Notes under the pieces: generated by a model
What the model was told of the DNA's origin: nothing
The model's input: the letters and a program-made list of their open reading frames with translations, nothing else
The model's database searches: none
Shown here: positions 52,556 through 60,565 of the stretch, piece after piece
Position numbering within the stretch: the stretch's first letter is position 1
How the letters are laid out: each line of letters starts with the position of its first letter
Origin: Candidatus Binatia bacterium
Lineage (GTDB): Bacteria > Desulfobacterota > Binatia > UBA9968 > JAJDTQ01
Reading direction: 5' to 3'
NCBI GenBank assembly: GCA_022824205.1
Contig: JAJEAI010000143.1
Location: 48,565-112,564, forward strand
DNA length: 64,000 bases
Program-made: the position numbers and the translations under genes

Positions 52556-53794
52556 TCAACTGCAGACCGTGGCGTCCACGCCGCTGACCTGGACCGTCGG
52601 TCCGGAAGCACTCGGGCGGATATCGAAATCGAAGATTTCCGCTGGAACGGCAAGCGTGCAACACGCGTTGGGAATATCGACGATTCCGCTGACCCGGCCC
52701 TCTACAGGAGCCGTACCCAGGATCATGTAGGCCTGCTCGCCCGAATAGCCGAACTTCTTGAGGTATTCGATGGCGTTCAGGCAGGCCCGCCGGTAGGCCA
52801 CCGTGGCATCCAGGTACTTTTGGGACCCGTCATGCTCATCCACACAGACCCCTTCGAAGATCAGGTACTCGGAGTAGTGCGGTTCCACCGGGCTCGGCTT
52901 GAAGACCGGGTTGGTGATCCCGTACTTCTCGATGCCGCCCTTGATGATATCGACGCCGATGTCGATCCAGCCAGCCATTTCTATGGCGCCGCAGAAGGTG
53001 ATCTCGCCGTCCCCCTGCGACCAGTGTATGTCGCCCATGGACAGCCCGCCGCCCGGCATGAAGACCGGGAAGTAGCAGGTGGAGCCGCGCGACAGGTTCT
53101 TGATGTCGCAGTTGCCCCCGTGCTCGCGCCCCGGAACCGTCCGCGCTCCCTCCTTGCCCGCAGCTTCGGCGGCCGCGCCGGTCATTTGCCCCATCAGTGC
53201 CGTCGTGGTGCCGGCGAGCCCGTCCGGCAGCGTGCACAGCGGCGGCACGCGATCCGGATCCGTTCTGAACAGGGCCGATTCCCGGTCGTTCCAACGCTTC
53301 AACAGATCGGCCGAAGGCAGGGTGCCGATGAGCCCGGGATGGATGAGTCCGGGGAAGCGCACGCCGGGGATGTGGCGCGAGGACGTGTAGATTCCGTGGA
53401 AGTCCCAGCAGGCCTTGCGTGCCTCGGGATAATGCTTGTCGAGGAAGCCGCCGCCGTTCTCCAACGCAAAGATGCCGGTGAAGCCCCACTGCGAGTCTTC
53501 AAGCCAGCCGATGTCGTTGATGTCCACGACGAGAAGGTCGCCGGGCTCGGCCCCTTCGACGCCGAACGGACCGCTCAGATAGTGCACCTTCGAAAGGTCG
53601 ACGTCGCGGATGTCGTTGGCCGATTCGTCGTTATGGATCTGTCCGCCGGTCCAATCGTAGCATTCGACGCGAAATTCATCGCCGGGCTTGAACTGTTCCA
53701 CGATCGGAATGTCGGGATGCCAGCGATTGTGGGTCTTGACCGCTTGATCCTCGGGCCACTTGTCCATTTCCGCCCTGAACACCGTTTTGGCCAT
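52556..53794 (-). CDS. fmdA: Formamidase (acetamidase/formamidase family)
   Basis: A 412-residue enzyme that hydrolyses formamide to formate and ammonia. The start MAKTVFRAEMDKW follows AAGGAGGG. Motifs include VHYLSGPFGVEGAEPGDLLV, REHGGNCDIKNLSRGSTCYF and GGGLSMGDIHWSQGDGEITF, the latter holding the conserved acidic and histidine residues of the FmdA/AmdA family. It heads an operon with an amide channel and FmdB. The formate product connects to the formate dehydrogenase 5 kb away. Confidence 0.93.
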   Translation of the reverse strand: MAKTVFRAEMDKWPEDQAVKTHNRWHPDIPIVEQFKPGDEFRVECYDWTGGQIHNDESANDIRDVDLSKVHYLSGPFGVEGAEPGDLLVVDINDIGWLEDSQWGFTGIFALENGGGFLDKHYPEARKACWDFHGIYTSSRHIPGVRFPGLIHPGLIGTLPSADLLKRWNDRESALFRTDPDRVPPLCTLPDGLAGTTTALMGQMTGAAAEAAGKEGARTVPGREHGGNCDIKNLSRGSTCYFPVFMPGGGLSMGDIHWSQGDGEITFCGAIEMAGWIDIGVDIIKGGIEKYGITNPVFKPSPVEPHYSEYLIFEGVCVDEHDGSQKYLDATVAYRRACLNAIEYLKKFGYSGEQAYMILGTAPVEGRVSGIVDIPNACCTLAVPAEIFDFDIRPSASGPTVQVSGVDATVCS

Positions 53795-53952
53795 CGTTCG
53801 TTCCCTCCTTGCACGGTCTTCAAAATCCCAGGTGCGGTACGCGTTAGATTCGCCTGTGACAGATCCAACAGTCTGGGTAACGGCTGTTTGTCCTCCTTTC
53901 AGAGCAAACACTGAATAAGCTGCTGTTCTAACACAGCACAAAAGCGCAAACA

Positions 53953-54000
53953 ACAAAAAAATACGAACGATTATTGATAACGTATTCTCAATAATCGTTC
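53953..54000 (-). terminator. Rho-independent terminator
   Basis: Arms 53988-54000 (GAACGATTATTGA on the minus strand) and 53965-53977 pair perfectly over 13 bp around a 10-base loop. On the minus strand GTATTTTTTTG follows directly. It ends transcripts from the nitrate-reductase-associated gene before the formamidase promoter. The arms are AT-rich, unlike the local sequence. Confidence 0.75.
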
Positions 54001-54034
54001 TAGTTTGCCGGGAACCTTCCTTGGCAGGCAGGAA

Positions 54035-54499
54035 TCAGGAACACAGCCTGTGCCGCAGTTCCCGCAGGGCCTGATGGAACAGCTCGGGGTCCTTGGACAG
54101 GGCGGTCTTGTAGAGAGCGTAGCGTTCGTGGCCGGCCCAGCGGCTCCATTCGGCGGGGGTCACGCTCGTCGCTGCCGCCACGCTGCGCGCGGCCACCGCC
54201 TCCGGCACGGCGGCAGCGGACCACGCGTCCGGGTCCAGCGCCGGACCGCGCTCGGCCTCGACGCCGGCGCGGGTCCGGGCGAGCGCGTCGAGAAACGCCG
54301 CGAACACCTCTCGCTCCTCGTCCGTGTCCACCGGCAGATGACACAGCGCCCGGCGCTCTTCCATGCTGAAGGCGTGCCAGGTGCTCAGCGACACGCGGAT
54401 TCCCGTCAGGTCGAGCTTCATGCGCACGTGGAACGGCAGCCGCTCCAATGTGGGATAGAACGCCGCCTCGAATTGGAACCGGTGGAACATCGCGGTCAC
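54035..54499 (-). CDS. Nitrate reductase associated protein
   Basis: A 154-residue protein with FHRFQFEAAFYPTLERLPFH, then VRMKLDLTGIRVSLSTWHAF and CHLPVDTDEE, the pattern of the nitrate-reductase-associated family. The C-terminus (AEWSRWAGHERYALYKTALS) is also conserved. It is a soluble protein found near nitrate transport or reduction genes, with exact role unsettled. It begins just after the MFS transporter, 10 bp away, and may serve the same substrate. Confidence 0.82.
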   Translation of the reverse strand: MTAMFHRFQFEAAFYPTLERLPFHVRMKLDLTGIRVSLSTWHAFSMEERRALCHLPVDTDEEREVFAAFLDALARTRAGVEAERGPALDPDAWSAAAVPEAVAARSVAAATSVTPAEWSRWAGHERYALYKTALSKDPELFHQALRELRHRLCS

Positions 54500-54509
54500 C
54501 GCGGGCGTT

Positions 54510-55784
54510 TCACTTGAAAGCCTGTTCCCTCGTTCCCTTCAGGAAACGGATGCCCCACACCATGACGATGGAGATCACGAAGTTCCCGAAGGCGATCATG
54601 AACGGGACCGTGTAGTTGCCGAAGATGTCGTGCAGGAAGCCCCCGAGCCAGATCCCCACCGCGCCGCCAACGCCGATGCTCAACGTAAAGTAACCGTAGA
54701 TGGCGCCGAAGTCACGGCCGAGGAAGACGTCCGCGGAGATGGCCGAGAGCACCAGCGCGCGGGAACCCTGGCCAAGCCCGTAACAGGCGGCGTACGCGTA
54801 CAGCAAAATGGGATGGGTGGTGTCGCCGGCCGCCACCAGCGCCAGGATCCCCGCCGACGACACCAACTGCACCAGCGTGTAGGTCATCTGGTGGCTCAGC
54901 ACGTCGGTCAGGTAGCCGAAGAGAACCCGGCCGAAGATGCTGAACAGCCCCATGAGCCCGAGGATGGAGGCCGCGAAAAACGCATCGTAACCGATGTCCA
55001 CGGCGTGCGCCACCTGGTGGTTGGTGATGATCTGGTTGCCCATGCTGGCGAACACGCGCGACACGAACAGCAGCCAGAACATGGTGCTGGTCAAGGCCTC
55101 CCAAACCGTCCATTCCCCGCCCTCGGACGCGGGCTCCGCCTGGGCCTTCCGCGGTGCGGGCCGGTCGCGCGGCATGAGCACGCCCGAGGGCAGCACCACC
55201 AGTGCGAACGCCATCACTCCCATGGCCACATAGGCCAACCGCCAACCCCAGATGTCCACGAAAAACTGCGCCACCGGCAGCAGCACGGCGATGCCGAGGC
55301 CGCCGCCCGCCCACGCCAGGCCCATGGCCAAGCCCCGGCGCTTGGTGAACTGGCGCGCGATGATGGCCACGTGGGGGACCATGCCCATGAGCCCGAGCCC
55401 CAGCGCCGTCACCACTCCGACCCAGATGTAGAGTTGCAACAACGATGTGACCGTGGCGCTGAAGCCGAGGCCCACGGCGAGCAGGACCCCACCCAGGACC
55501 AAGGTCTTGCGCGAGCCCCAGCGGTCCACGAGGGAGCCCGCCACCGGCATGGAGAACCCCTCCACCAGCACGGAGATGGACAGGGCCGTGGCGGTGACGC
55601 CCCGGGACCAGCCGAAGGCATGGAGCAGAGCGACGTAGAACACCGCGTAGGTCCCGCGAATGCCGCGATTGAAGCCCAGATGCAGAAAGGCCAGGCCGAC
55701 CTGCCCGATCCGTTGTGCCGTGGTGGGTGTTGAATCCTGAATGGGGGTTACCTCGCGCGAGACTTGGATCGGTTGCCGTCGCAC
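54510..55784 (-). CDS. MFS transporter, oxalate/formate-antiporter-like
   Basis: A 424-residue protein with 12 hydrophobic segments in two halves, separated by a charged loop (DRPAPRKAQAEPASEGGE). MFS motif A appears as GSLVDRWGSRKTL, and GFGYL-like FGRVLFGYLTDVLSHQ repeats it in the second half. The monocarboxylate/oxalate-formate subgroup is suggested by ARQFTKRRGLAMGLAWAGGG. It is linked to the nitrate-reductase-associated gene and lies upstream of formamidase, so anion transport is plausible. The start is uncertain (GTG at 55784). Confidence 0.8.
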   Translation of the reverse strand: MRRQPIQVSREVTPIQDSTPTTAQRIGQVGLAFLHLGFNRGIRGTYAVFYVALLHAFGWSRGVTATALSISVLVEGFSMPVAGSLVDRWGSRKTLVLGGVLLAVGLGFSATVTSLLQLYIWVGVVTALGLGLMGMVPHVAIIARQFTKRRGLAMGLAWAGGGLGIAVLLPVAQFFVDIWGWRLAYVAMGVMAFALVVLPSGVLMPRDRPAPRKAQAEPASEGGEWTVWEALTSTMFWLLFVSRVFASMGNQIITNHQVAHAVDIGYDAFFAASILGLMGLFSIFGRVLFGYLTDVLSHQMTYTLVQLVSSAGILALVAAGDTTHPILLYAYAACYGLGQGSRALVLSAISADVFLGRDFGAIYGYFTLSIGVGGAVGIWLGGFLHDIFGNYTVPFMIAFGNFVISIVMVWGIRFLKGTREQAFK

Positions 55785-55792
55785 CGGATGGC

Positions 55793-55829
55793 GTCCTTCG
55801 ACTTCGCCGCGCTACGCTCAGGACGCCAC
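55793..55829. repeat. Dispersed intergenic repeat, copy 5
   Basis: A copy of the 6226 repeat, in reverse, at the 5' side of the MFS gene (GCGTCCTTCGACTTCGCC, then GCTACGCTCAGGACG). Confidence 0.6.
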
Positions 55830-55890
55830 AATCGTCTTCCCGAGCATGTGGATGAACGCAGGCACACGCGTGTGACGTCCGGCATCGTCC

Positions 55891-56748
55891 TCACAGGAAT
55901 TCGTCGGTCCAGGCGTCGTACCGGTCCTGGTCCAGGACCAGCTTCATCACGTCGGGAGACGCGGCCTTGTCCTTGAGCCCGGCGGGCGGGTGTCCGGCGC
56001 GCAGGTGCGCGTAGGCATCCTGGAGCGCGCGCACCGCCACCTGGAACGGCATGTGACCCTGGAGAGCGATGCGCACGCCGTTGGCGGCGAGGAACTCCCG
56101 GTCGTGGAGATCCGGCGGCGTGGTGCCCAGCACCACGGGCAGGGACGTCATGGCGTGGATGGCGGCGACCTGCTCGCGGGAACCCACGCCGGTGAAGAAC
56201 ACGCCGTCGGCGCCGGCCGCCTCGCACGCCTTCACGCGTTCGGCCAGGGCGCCGACACCCTGGGTCGGGAGCACGCCGGTGCGCCCCAGGACCACCAGCT
56301 CCGGGTCCGTTCGCGCCGACACCGCCGCGCCCACCTTGCCGGTGAACTCTTCCAGCGAGATGAACTCGTCTCGCTCCTGTCCGAAGGCCCTGGGCAGACG
56401 CGTGTCCTCGATGGTCAGCGCCGACACGCCCGCGGCCTCCAGTTCCGCCACCGTGCGCATGACGCTCAGGGCGTTGCCGTAGCCGTGGTCCGCGTCCACC
56501 ATCAACGGCAACCGGCCCGCGCGCGTGATGCGCCGCGCCTGTTCCGCAAACTCCGTCAGCGTCAGGACGACGATGTCCGGCGCCGCCAGCACCGTGGCCG
56601 AGGCCGTGGAGCCCGCCAGCATGGCCATCTCGAAGCCGGCGGCCTCGGCGAGCCGGACGGATACCGGATCGAAAACGGAGGCCGGGTAGCAGCACTCACC
56701 GCCCTGGAGCAACTGGCGACAGCGCCGGCGGCGTTCGGTGACGGTCAC
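55891..56748 (-). CDS. PEP-mutase / isocitrate lyase superfamily lyase
   Basis: A 285-residue TIM-barrel protein. D85 and D87 in MVDADHGYGNALSV and E114/D115 in ALTIEDTRLP are the usual magnesium ligands. The KKCGH loop of isocitrate lyase is absent; the loop reads PRAFGQERDEF. Chain length and motif order fit oxaloacetate decarboxylase or 2,3-dimethylmalate/methylisocitrate-type lyases. It would cut or decarboxylate a 2-oxo or 2-hydroxy diacid. Substrate not determined. No operon partner is obvious. Confidence 0.83.
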   Translation of the reverse strand: MTVTERRRRCRQLLQGGECCYPASVFDPVSVRLAEAAGFEMAMLAGSTASATVLAAPDIVVLTLTEFAEQARRITRAGRLPLMVDADHGYGNALSVMRTVAELEAAGVSALTIEDTRLPRAFGQERDEFISLEEFTGKVGAAVSARTDPELVVLGRTGVLPTQGVGALAERVKACEAAGADGVFFTGVGSREQVAAIHAMTSLPVVLGTTPPDLHDREFLAANGVRIALQGHMPFQVAVRALQDAYAHLRAGHPPAGLKDKAASPDVMKLVLDQDRYDAWTDEFL

Positions 56749-56832
56749 GACGTTCTCCTCGACGCGGCCCCCGGTGTCGTGCCCCGCGGAGGCCGAACAT
56801 CGCGCCGCGATTCAGTGGCCGGTTTCAGCCCG

Positions 56833-57819
56833 CTAATGACTCGGGTCCAATCGCAAGAAGTCGTAACGGTCGCCGGACACGACGTTCACCTCTTCGACCC
56901 GGACCCCCTTGAGAATGTTGAGCGGCACGCCGACTCCCGGGGCGCCCAAGGCCCAGACCTTGCGGTAGAGGTCCGCAAGCCCTTGGACCGGCTCGCCGCC
57001 CACGCCCGCGATGAGCTGTCCGGCCTCAAGGCCCGATCGCGCCGCCGGCCCTCCCTTCGATACACGACGGATCACCACGTGTCCACCTGCCGCTTCCATC
57101 TGGGCGCCGAGCCACGGCCGCCGCCGGGTTGCGGAAACCCCCTTCGCCGTCAAGTCCGACAGGATCGGCTTCAGCAGGTCGATGGGTACGAACATGTTGC
57201 CCGGCACGGGCCGGCCCGGGATCGCTTCCGGCACCTGGAGCGAACCGATGCCCAGCAGCCGGCCGCCCCGGTCGATCAACGCGGCACCGCCGAAGTTGGC
57301 GTGGTGCGGCGCGGTGAAGATCGCCCTGTCCAGCAGATATTCCCAGTAGCCGGCGAACTCCCGGCGCGACACCACGTAGGCGCCCTGCCCCGACGGACCG
57401 TTCTCCGCATGGCTCAGAATCAGTACCTCCGCGCCCTGGTCCAGGCCCTCCGACATGCCCAGCGACAGGGGCCGCGCGCCTCCCACCGCGGACAAGGCGC
57501 GGAGCAGGCCGAAGCCCGTGGCGTGATCGTAACCCAGGACCTTGGCCGGCACGGTCCTTCCGGTCGAGTCGGTGAGCTGCACCCGCGAAGCCTCCAGGAT
57601 CAGGTAGCCGATGGTGAGAACGAGGCCGTTGGAGTCGATGAGCACGCCGTTGCCCTCGCGCAGCGGCCCGAGGGTACCCGCGGTGCGCGCCTCCGCCGGC
57701 ACTTGGGCGCGCACCTTCACGACGGCGTCGAGCGTTTCGGCCGTGAACTCTTCCCCCCGGACCGCGCCGGGAACCGCCAGGAAGAGGACGAGGATGACAA
57801 GGAGAACCCGCTGTCTCAT
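56833..57819 (-). CDS. HtrA/DegP-like PDZ protein without catalytic triad
   Basis: A 328-residue secreted protein: signal peptide (RVLLVILVLFLAVPGAVRG), trypsin-like fold, then a PDZ domain (RRPWLGAQM, ARSGLEAGQLIAGVGGEPVQ). Compared with HtrA, the His falls on Y72 (TIGYLILEA for TNxHVV), the Asp on G102 (DHATGFGLL) and the Ser on F176 (ANFGGAAL for GNSGG). All three are lost, so it is likely a chaperone, scaffold or pseudo-protease. GGAGG precedes the ATG at 57819. Confidence 0.8.
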   Translation of the reverse strand: MRQRVLLVILVLFLAVPGAVRGEEFTAETLDAVVKVRAQVPAEARTAGTLGPLREGNGVLIDSNGLVLTIGYLILEASRVQLTDSTGRTVPAKVLGYDHATGFGLLRALSAVGGARPLSLGMSEGLDQGAEVLILSHAENGPSGQGAYVVSRREFAGYWEYLLDRAIFTAPHHANFGGAALIDRGGRLLGIGSLQVPEAIPGRPVPGNMFVPIDLLKPILSDLTAKGVSATRRRPWLGAQMEAAGGHVVIRRVSKGGPAARSGLEAGQLIAGVGGEPVQGLADLYRKVWALGAPGVGVPLNILKGVRVEEVNVVSGDRYDFLRLDPSH

Positions 57820-57979
57820 GAGACACCTCCGGGGCGCCCGATGTCGGATGCGCGCTCCCGGCGCCAGGGGCAGGCGCGGGCGCCATCCGCCTGAATCATC
57901 ATACACTCTTTTTCGAGCGCGTGTCGCGTGTGACGGCCGGCCGATTTGACACCGGGACCTCGCCGATGGAGGATGAGAC

Positions 57980-58948
57980 ATGCTTCGCATCGGCGCCAGC
58001 AGTTGCCTCCTGGGCCACCAGGTCCGCTACGACGGCGGCCACAAGCTCCACCGAAGCGTCACCGGCACGTTGTCGCGCTACTTCGAGATCATCGCCGTGT
58101 GCCCGGAGATGGAAGTGGGCATGGGGGTGCCGCGGGAGCCCGTCGACCTCGTCGGCGACCCGCTCGCGCCGCGCATGACGGGCCAGCGTTCCGGCCGGGA
58201 CTGGAGCGAGGTCATGCAGCGGTATGGAAGGCGGCGGGCCGCCGAATTGGAGCGCCTCGGGGTCTGCGGCTTCGTGCTGAAAAAGGGTTCGCCGAGTTGC
58301 GGGCCGGATGGAGTCCCGGTACGCGCGCGGCGGGGAGAGGCGCCCGGGGCACGCCGCCTTCACGCGCCGCCCACCACGCCCCCGGGTGCGGCCAGCGGCC
58401 TGTTCGCGCGGGAACTGGCGGACGCCCTGCCCCTGTTGCCGGTGGAGCCGGAAGACCGGCTGGACGACCCGTCGGTGTGCGGCAACTTCATCGAGCGGGT
58501 CCACGCCTATCGCGACTGGCGCGAGTGCGTGGCCGAAGGGCCGTCCATGTCACGGCTCCAGGACTTCCACGCATCCCACAAGCTCACCCTGCTGGCGCAC
58601 AGCGAGCGGCACCTGCGGCTCCTGGGACGCCTGCTGGCGGAACCCGGGAACGACGCCCCGGAAAACGTGGCCGCCCGTTACGGCGGCGCCTGGATGGAAG
58701 CGCTGAAACAGCCCGCGACACGGAGGACCCACACCAACGCGCTGCAGCACCTGGCGGGCTTCCTCTCCGCGCGTTTGGACCGCGACAACCGTCAACGGCT
58801 CACGCGTCTGGTCGACGACTACCGCCTGGGAAAGGTCCCGCTGTCCGCGCCCGTGGCCCTGATGCGCCGCCACGCGGCCGAACATCAGGTCGACTACGTG
58901 CTGCGTCAGAGCTTCCTGCGCTTCCCGGCGGCGTGGGATCCCCTGTAG
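57980..58948 (+). CDS. DUF523-DUF1722 protein, TudS-like thiouracil desulfidase
   Basis: A 322-residue protein. The N-terminal DUF523 domain (to about 150) has C9 in SSCLLG, C41 in VCPEME and C107 in GSPSCGP, the three cysteines that hold the [4Fe-4S] cluster in TudS, which removes sulfur from 2-thiouracil. The C-terminal DUF1722 half (FHASHKLTLLAHSERHLRLL, then RTHTNALQHLAGFLS) has unknown function. GGAGG lies before the ATG. It is divergent from the HtrA-like gene. Confidence 0.85.
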   Translation: MLRIGASSCLLGHQVRYDGGHKLHRSVTGTLSRYFEIIAVCPEMEVGMGVPREPVDLVGDPLAPRMTGQRSGRDWSEVMQRYGRRRAAELERLGVCGFVLKKGSPSCGPDGVPVRARRGEAPGARRLHAPPTTPPGAASGLFARELADALPLLPVEPEDRLDDPSVCGNFIERVHAYRDWRECVAEGPSMSRLQDFHASHKLTLLAHSERHLRLLGRLLAEPGNDAPENVAARYGGAWMEALKQPATRRTHTNALQHLAGFLSARLDRDNRQRLTRLVDDYRLGKVPLSAPVALMRRHAAEHQVDYVLRQSFLRFPAAWDPL

Positions 58949-58973
58949 GGCGGCTTCCGAACCCGCCCGTGCG

Positions 58974-59022
58974 CGTTCGACTTCGCTCGGCTGCACCGGC
59001 CGACGCTCGGGACGAACGGGTC
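58974..59022. repeat. Diverged intergenic repeat, copy 6
   Basis: GCGTTCGACTTCGCTCGG and CGACGCTCGGGACGAACGG are split versions of the same dispersed repeat, with an insertion CTGCACCGGC between the halves. Confidence 0.5.
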
Positions 59023-59032
59023 CTGCGCGGTC

Positions 59033-59479
59033 CTACCCTCCGAACAGATCCCGAAGGATCGCCTTGCGGTAGTCGAAGATCTTTCGGAGATCCGGGCCCA
59101 CGAGGAACCTCTGAACGAGGGTGCCGAAGGGCACCGCGTATTCCACCTCGTCCTCGACCCGGGTGCCGCCCTCCGCCTCGGTAAACCTGTGCTCGTGGAC
59201 CCAGAGGCGATAGGGGCCGCGCCGCTGCTCGTCAACGAAACGCCATGGCGGCTCCCAGCAGGTAATCTCCGACTGCCAGCGTATGGGAAATCCACGGACG
59301 CGCAGGCGGTACTCGATCAGCCTTCCCACGCGCATGTCCACGGGCCCCCGTGTCAACATCTGGAAACGCAGCCACGGCGGCGTGAGCCGTTCCAGGTTGG
59401 CGGCGTCGGCGAAAAAGGGAAACACCTCGGCGCGCGGTCGCGGCAGCCACGACTCCGAGTGCAGGCTGTAGGTCTTCAT
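59033..59479 (-). CDS. SRPBCC (START-like) ligand-binding protein
   Basis: A 148-residue protein of the SRPBCC fold. The pattern SWLPRPRAEVFPFFADAANL, then ERLTPPWLRF is the N-terminal helix-strand signature (AxxVFxFxxDxxNxxxLxP). Later WEPPWRFVDEQRRGPYRLWV and HEHRFTEAEGGTRVEDEVEY follow the family order. It binds a hydrophobic ligand or acts as a cyclase/chaperone. Substrate unknown. Confidence 0.85.
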   Translation of the reverse strand: MKTYSLHSESWLPRPRAEVFPFFADAANLERLTPPWLRFQMLTRGPVDMRVGRLIEYRLRVRGFPIRWQSEITCWEPPWRFVDEQRRGPYRLWVHEHRFTEAEGGTRVEDEVEYAVPFGTLVQRFLVGPDLRKIFDYRKAILRDLFGG

Positions 59480-59640
59480 GGAATCAGGGCAGCAGGCGAA
59501 GATGTTGTAGCCGTGGCGCCGAATGCCGACGCTGAAGTGGACCGCCTCCAGGGCGCGTGCACTTCGTGTAGAGCCGGTCCGGGGCCAGCGGTTTCGGGGT
59601 CGCGCTCACGGGTTCACGGCCAGACGCCCGCCACCACGGC

Positions 59641-60468
59641 TCAGGCCGCGCCGTTGGCGAGGATTCCGTGAAGGTACAGGTGCAGCTCGGGAATTTCCGT
59701 GGGCACGTCGGGCGCCACGCGCTTGCCGAACTCGAACAGGCTGCCGGACTCCACCGCCTTGAGGCCGGTGCGCTCCTCGAGAACGGTGAGATCATCGAAC
59801 CCCGTGACCCACTTCACCTTCAGGGTGTTCTCGAACGCATCGGTGGTGGCCGTGATGTCGTCGTCGCCGGTGGTGCGGTCGATGACGCTCTTGTCGAAGA
59901 AGTCGAAGGCGATCCTGAAGGACGGGATCCCCTCGCGCAGGCGGTTGAGGAAGCCGTAGATCAGGTCCTCCGGCAGGTACATGGTGTTGCCCTCCCAGAT
60001 GATCAGCATGGGCGCATCGAGGTCCAACCCTGCCTCGGCCAGCTTCGCGGGCAGGTCCACCTCGAGATAGTTGCACGGGATGCCCGCGCAAGGGGTCACG
60101 CCGTGGGCCTCCAGCACCTGGCTCTTGAACGCCAGCACCGCGGCCTGGTCCACGTCGCAAAAGCGCACGTCCTCGTTCTGGAACACGTGCGGCCGCATGT
60201 CGAAGCCGGAGCCGAGAATGACGATCTGACGCATGCCCCCGGCGATCTCGCGGCGGATGATGTCATCGAAAAGGGCCGAACGGTAGCGCACCAGCTCCAT
60301 CCCTTCCGGCAGGACCGCGAACACCTGGCGGACCTTGGTGCGGATGTCGTCGTTGACGAACCACTCGGCGTAGGGGTCCCTGAACAGAGCGTGTTCCCTG
60401 TCCTTTTCCTGCTCCCGGATTCCGGCGACAAAGAACGCGGTCGCGCCGACTTCGTTGATGTCCGACAT
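59641..60468 (-). CDS. Leucine carboxyl methyltransferase-family enzyme
   Basis: A 275-residue SAM enzyme of the LCM/TIGR00027 family. The motif I is QIVILGSGFDMRPH, the second strand ends RFCDVDQAAV, and the DLPAKL / LIIWEGNTMYLPED segments are family hallmarks. Substrates of bacterial members are mostly unknown, often O-methylation in secondary metabolism. The ATG at 60468 is 5 bp after GGAGG; the ATG three bases upstream is too close. Confidence 0.85.
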   Translation of the reverse strand: MSDINEVGATAFFVAGIREQEKDREHALFRDPYAEWFVNDDIRTKVRQVFAVLPEGMELVRYRSALFDDIIRREIAGGMRQIVILGSGFDMRPHVFQNEDVRFCDVDQAAVLAFKSQVLEAHGVTPCAGIPCNYLEVDLPAKLAEAGLDLDAPMLIIWEGNTMYLPEDLIYGFLNRLREGIPSFRIAFDFFDKSVIDRTTGDDDITATTDAFENTLKVKWVTGFDDLTVLEERTGLKAVESGSLFEFGKRVAPDVPTEIPELHLYLHGILANGAA

Positions 60469-60565
60469 CATGTCCTCCCGTTGGCTTGCGTCTGCGAAAA
60501 GCGAACGATCCGATGGCTACGGAAAATTCTAAACCGTTCCGCGCCGCCGTACAAACGCGGGAGGC

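Noticed and set aside
59484..59640. Possible coding remnant upstream of the SRPBCC gene on the minus strand (RALEAVHFSVGIRRHGYNIF)
   Set aside because: It looks protein-like and in frame with the SRPBCC start, but I recognise no family and cannot tell an extension from chance.
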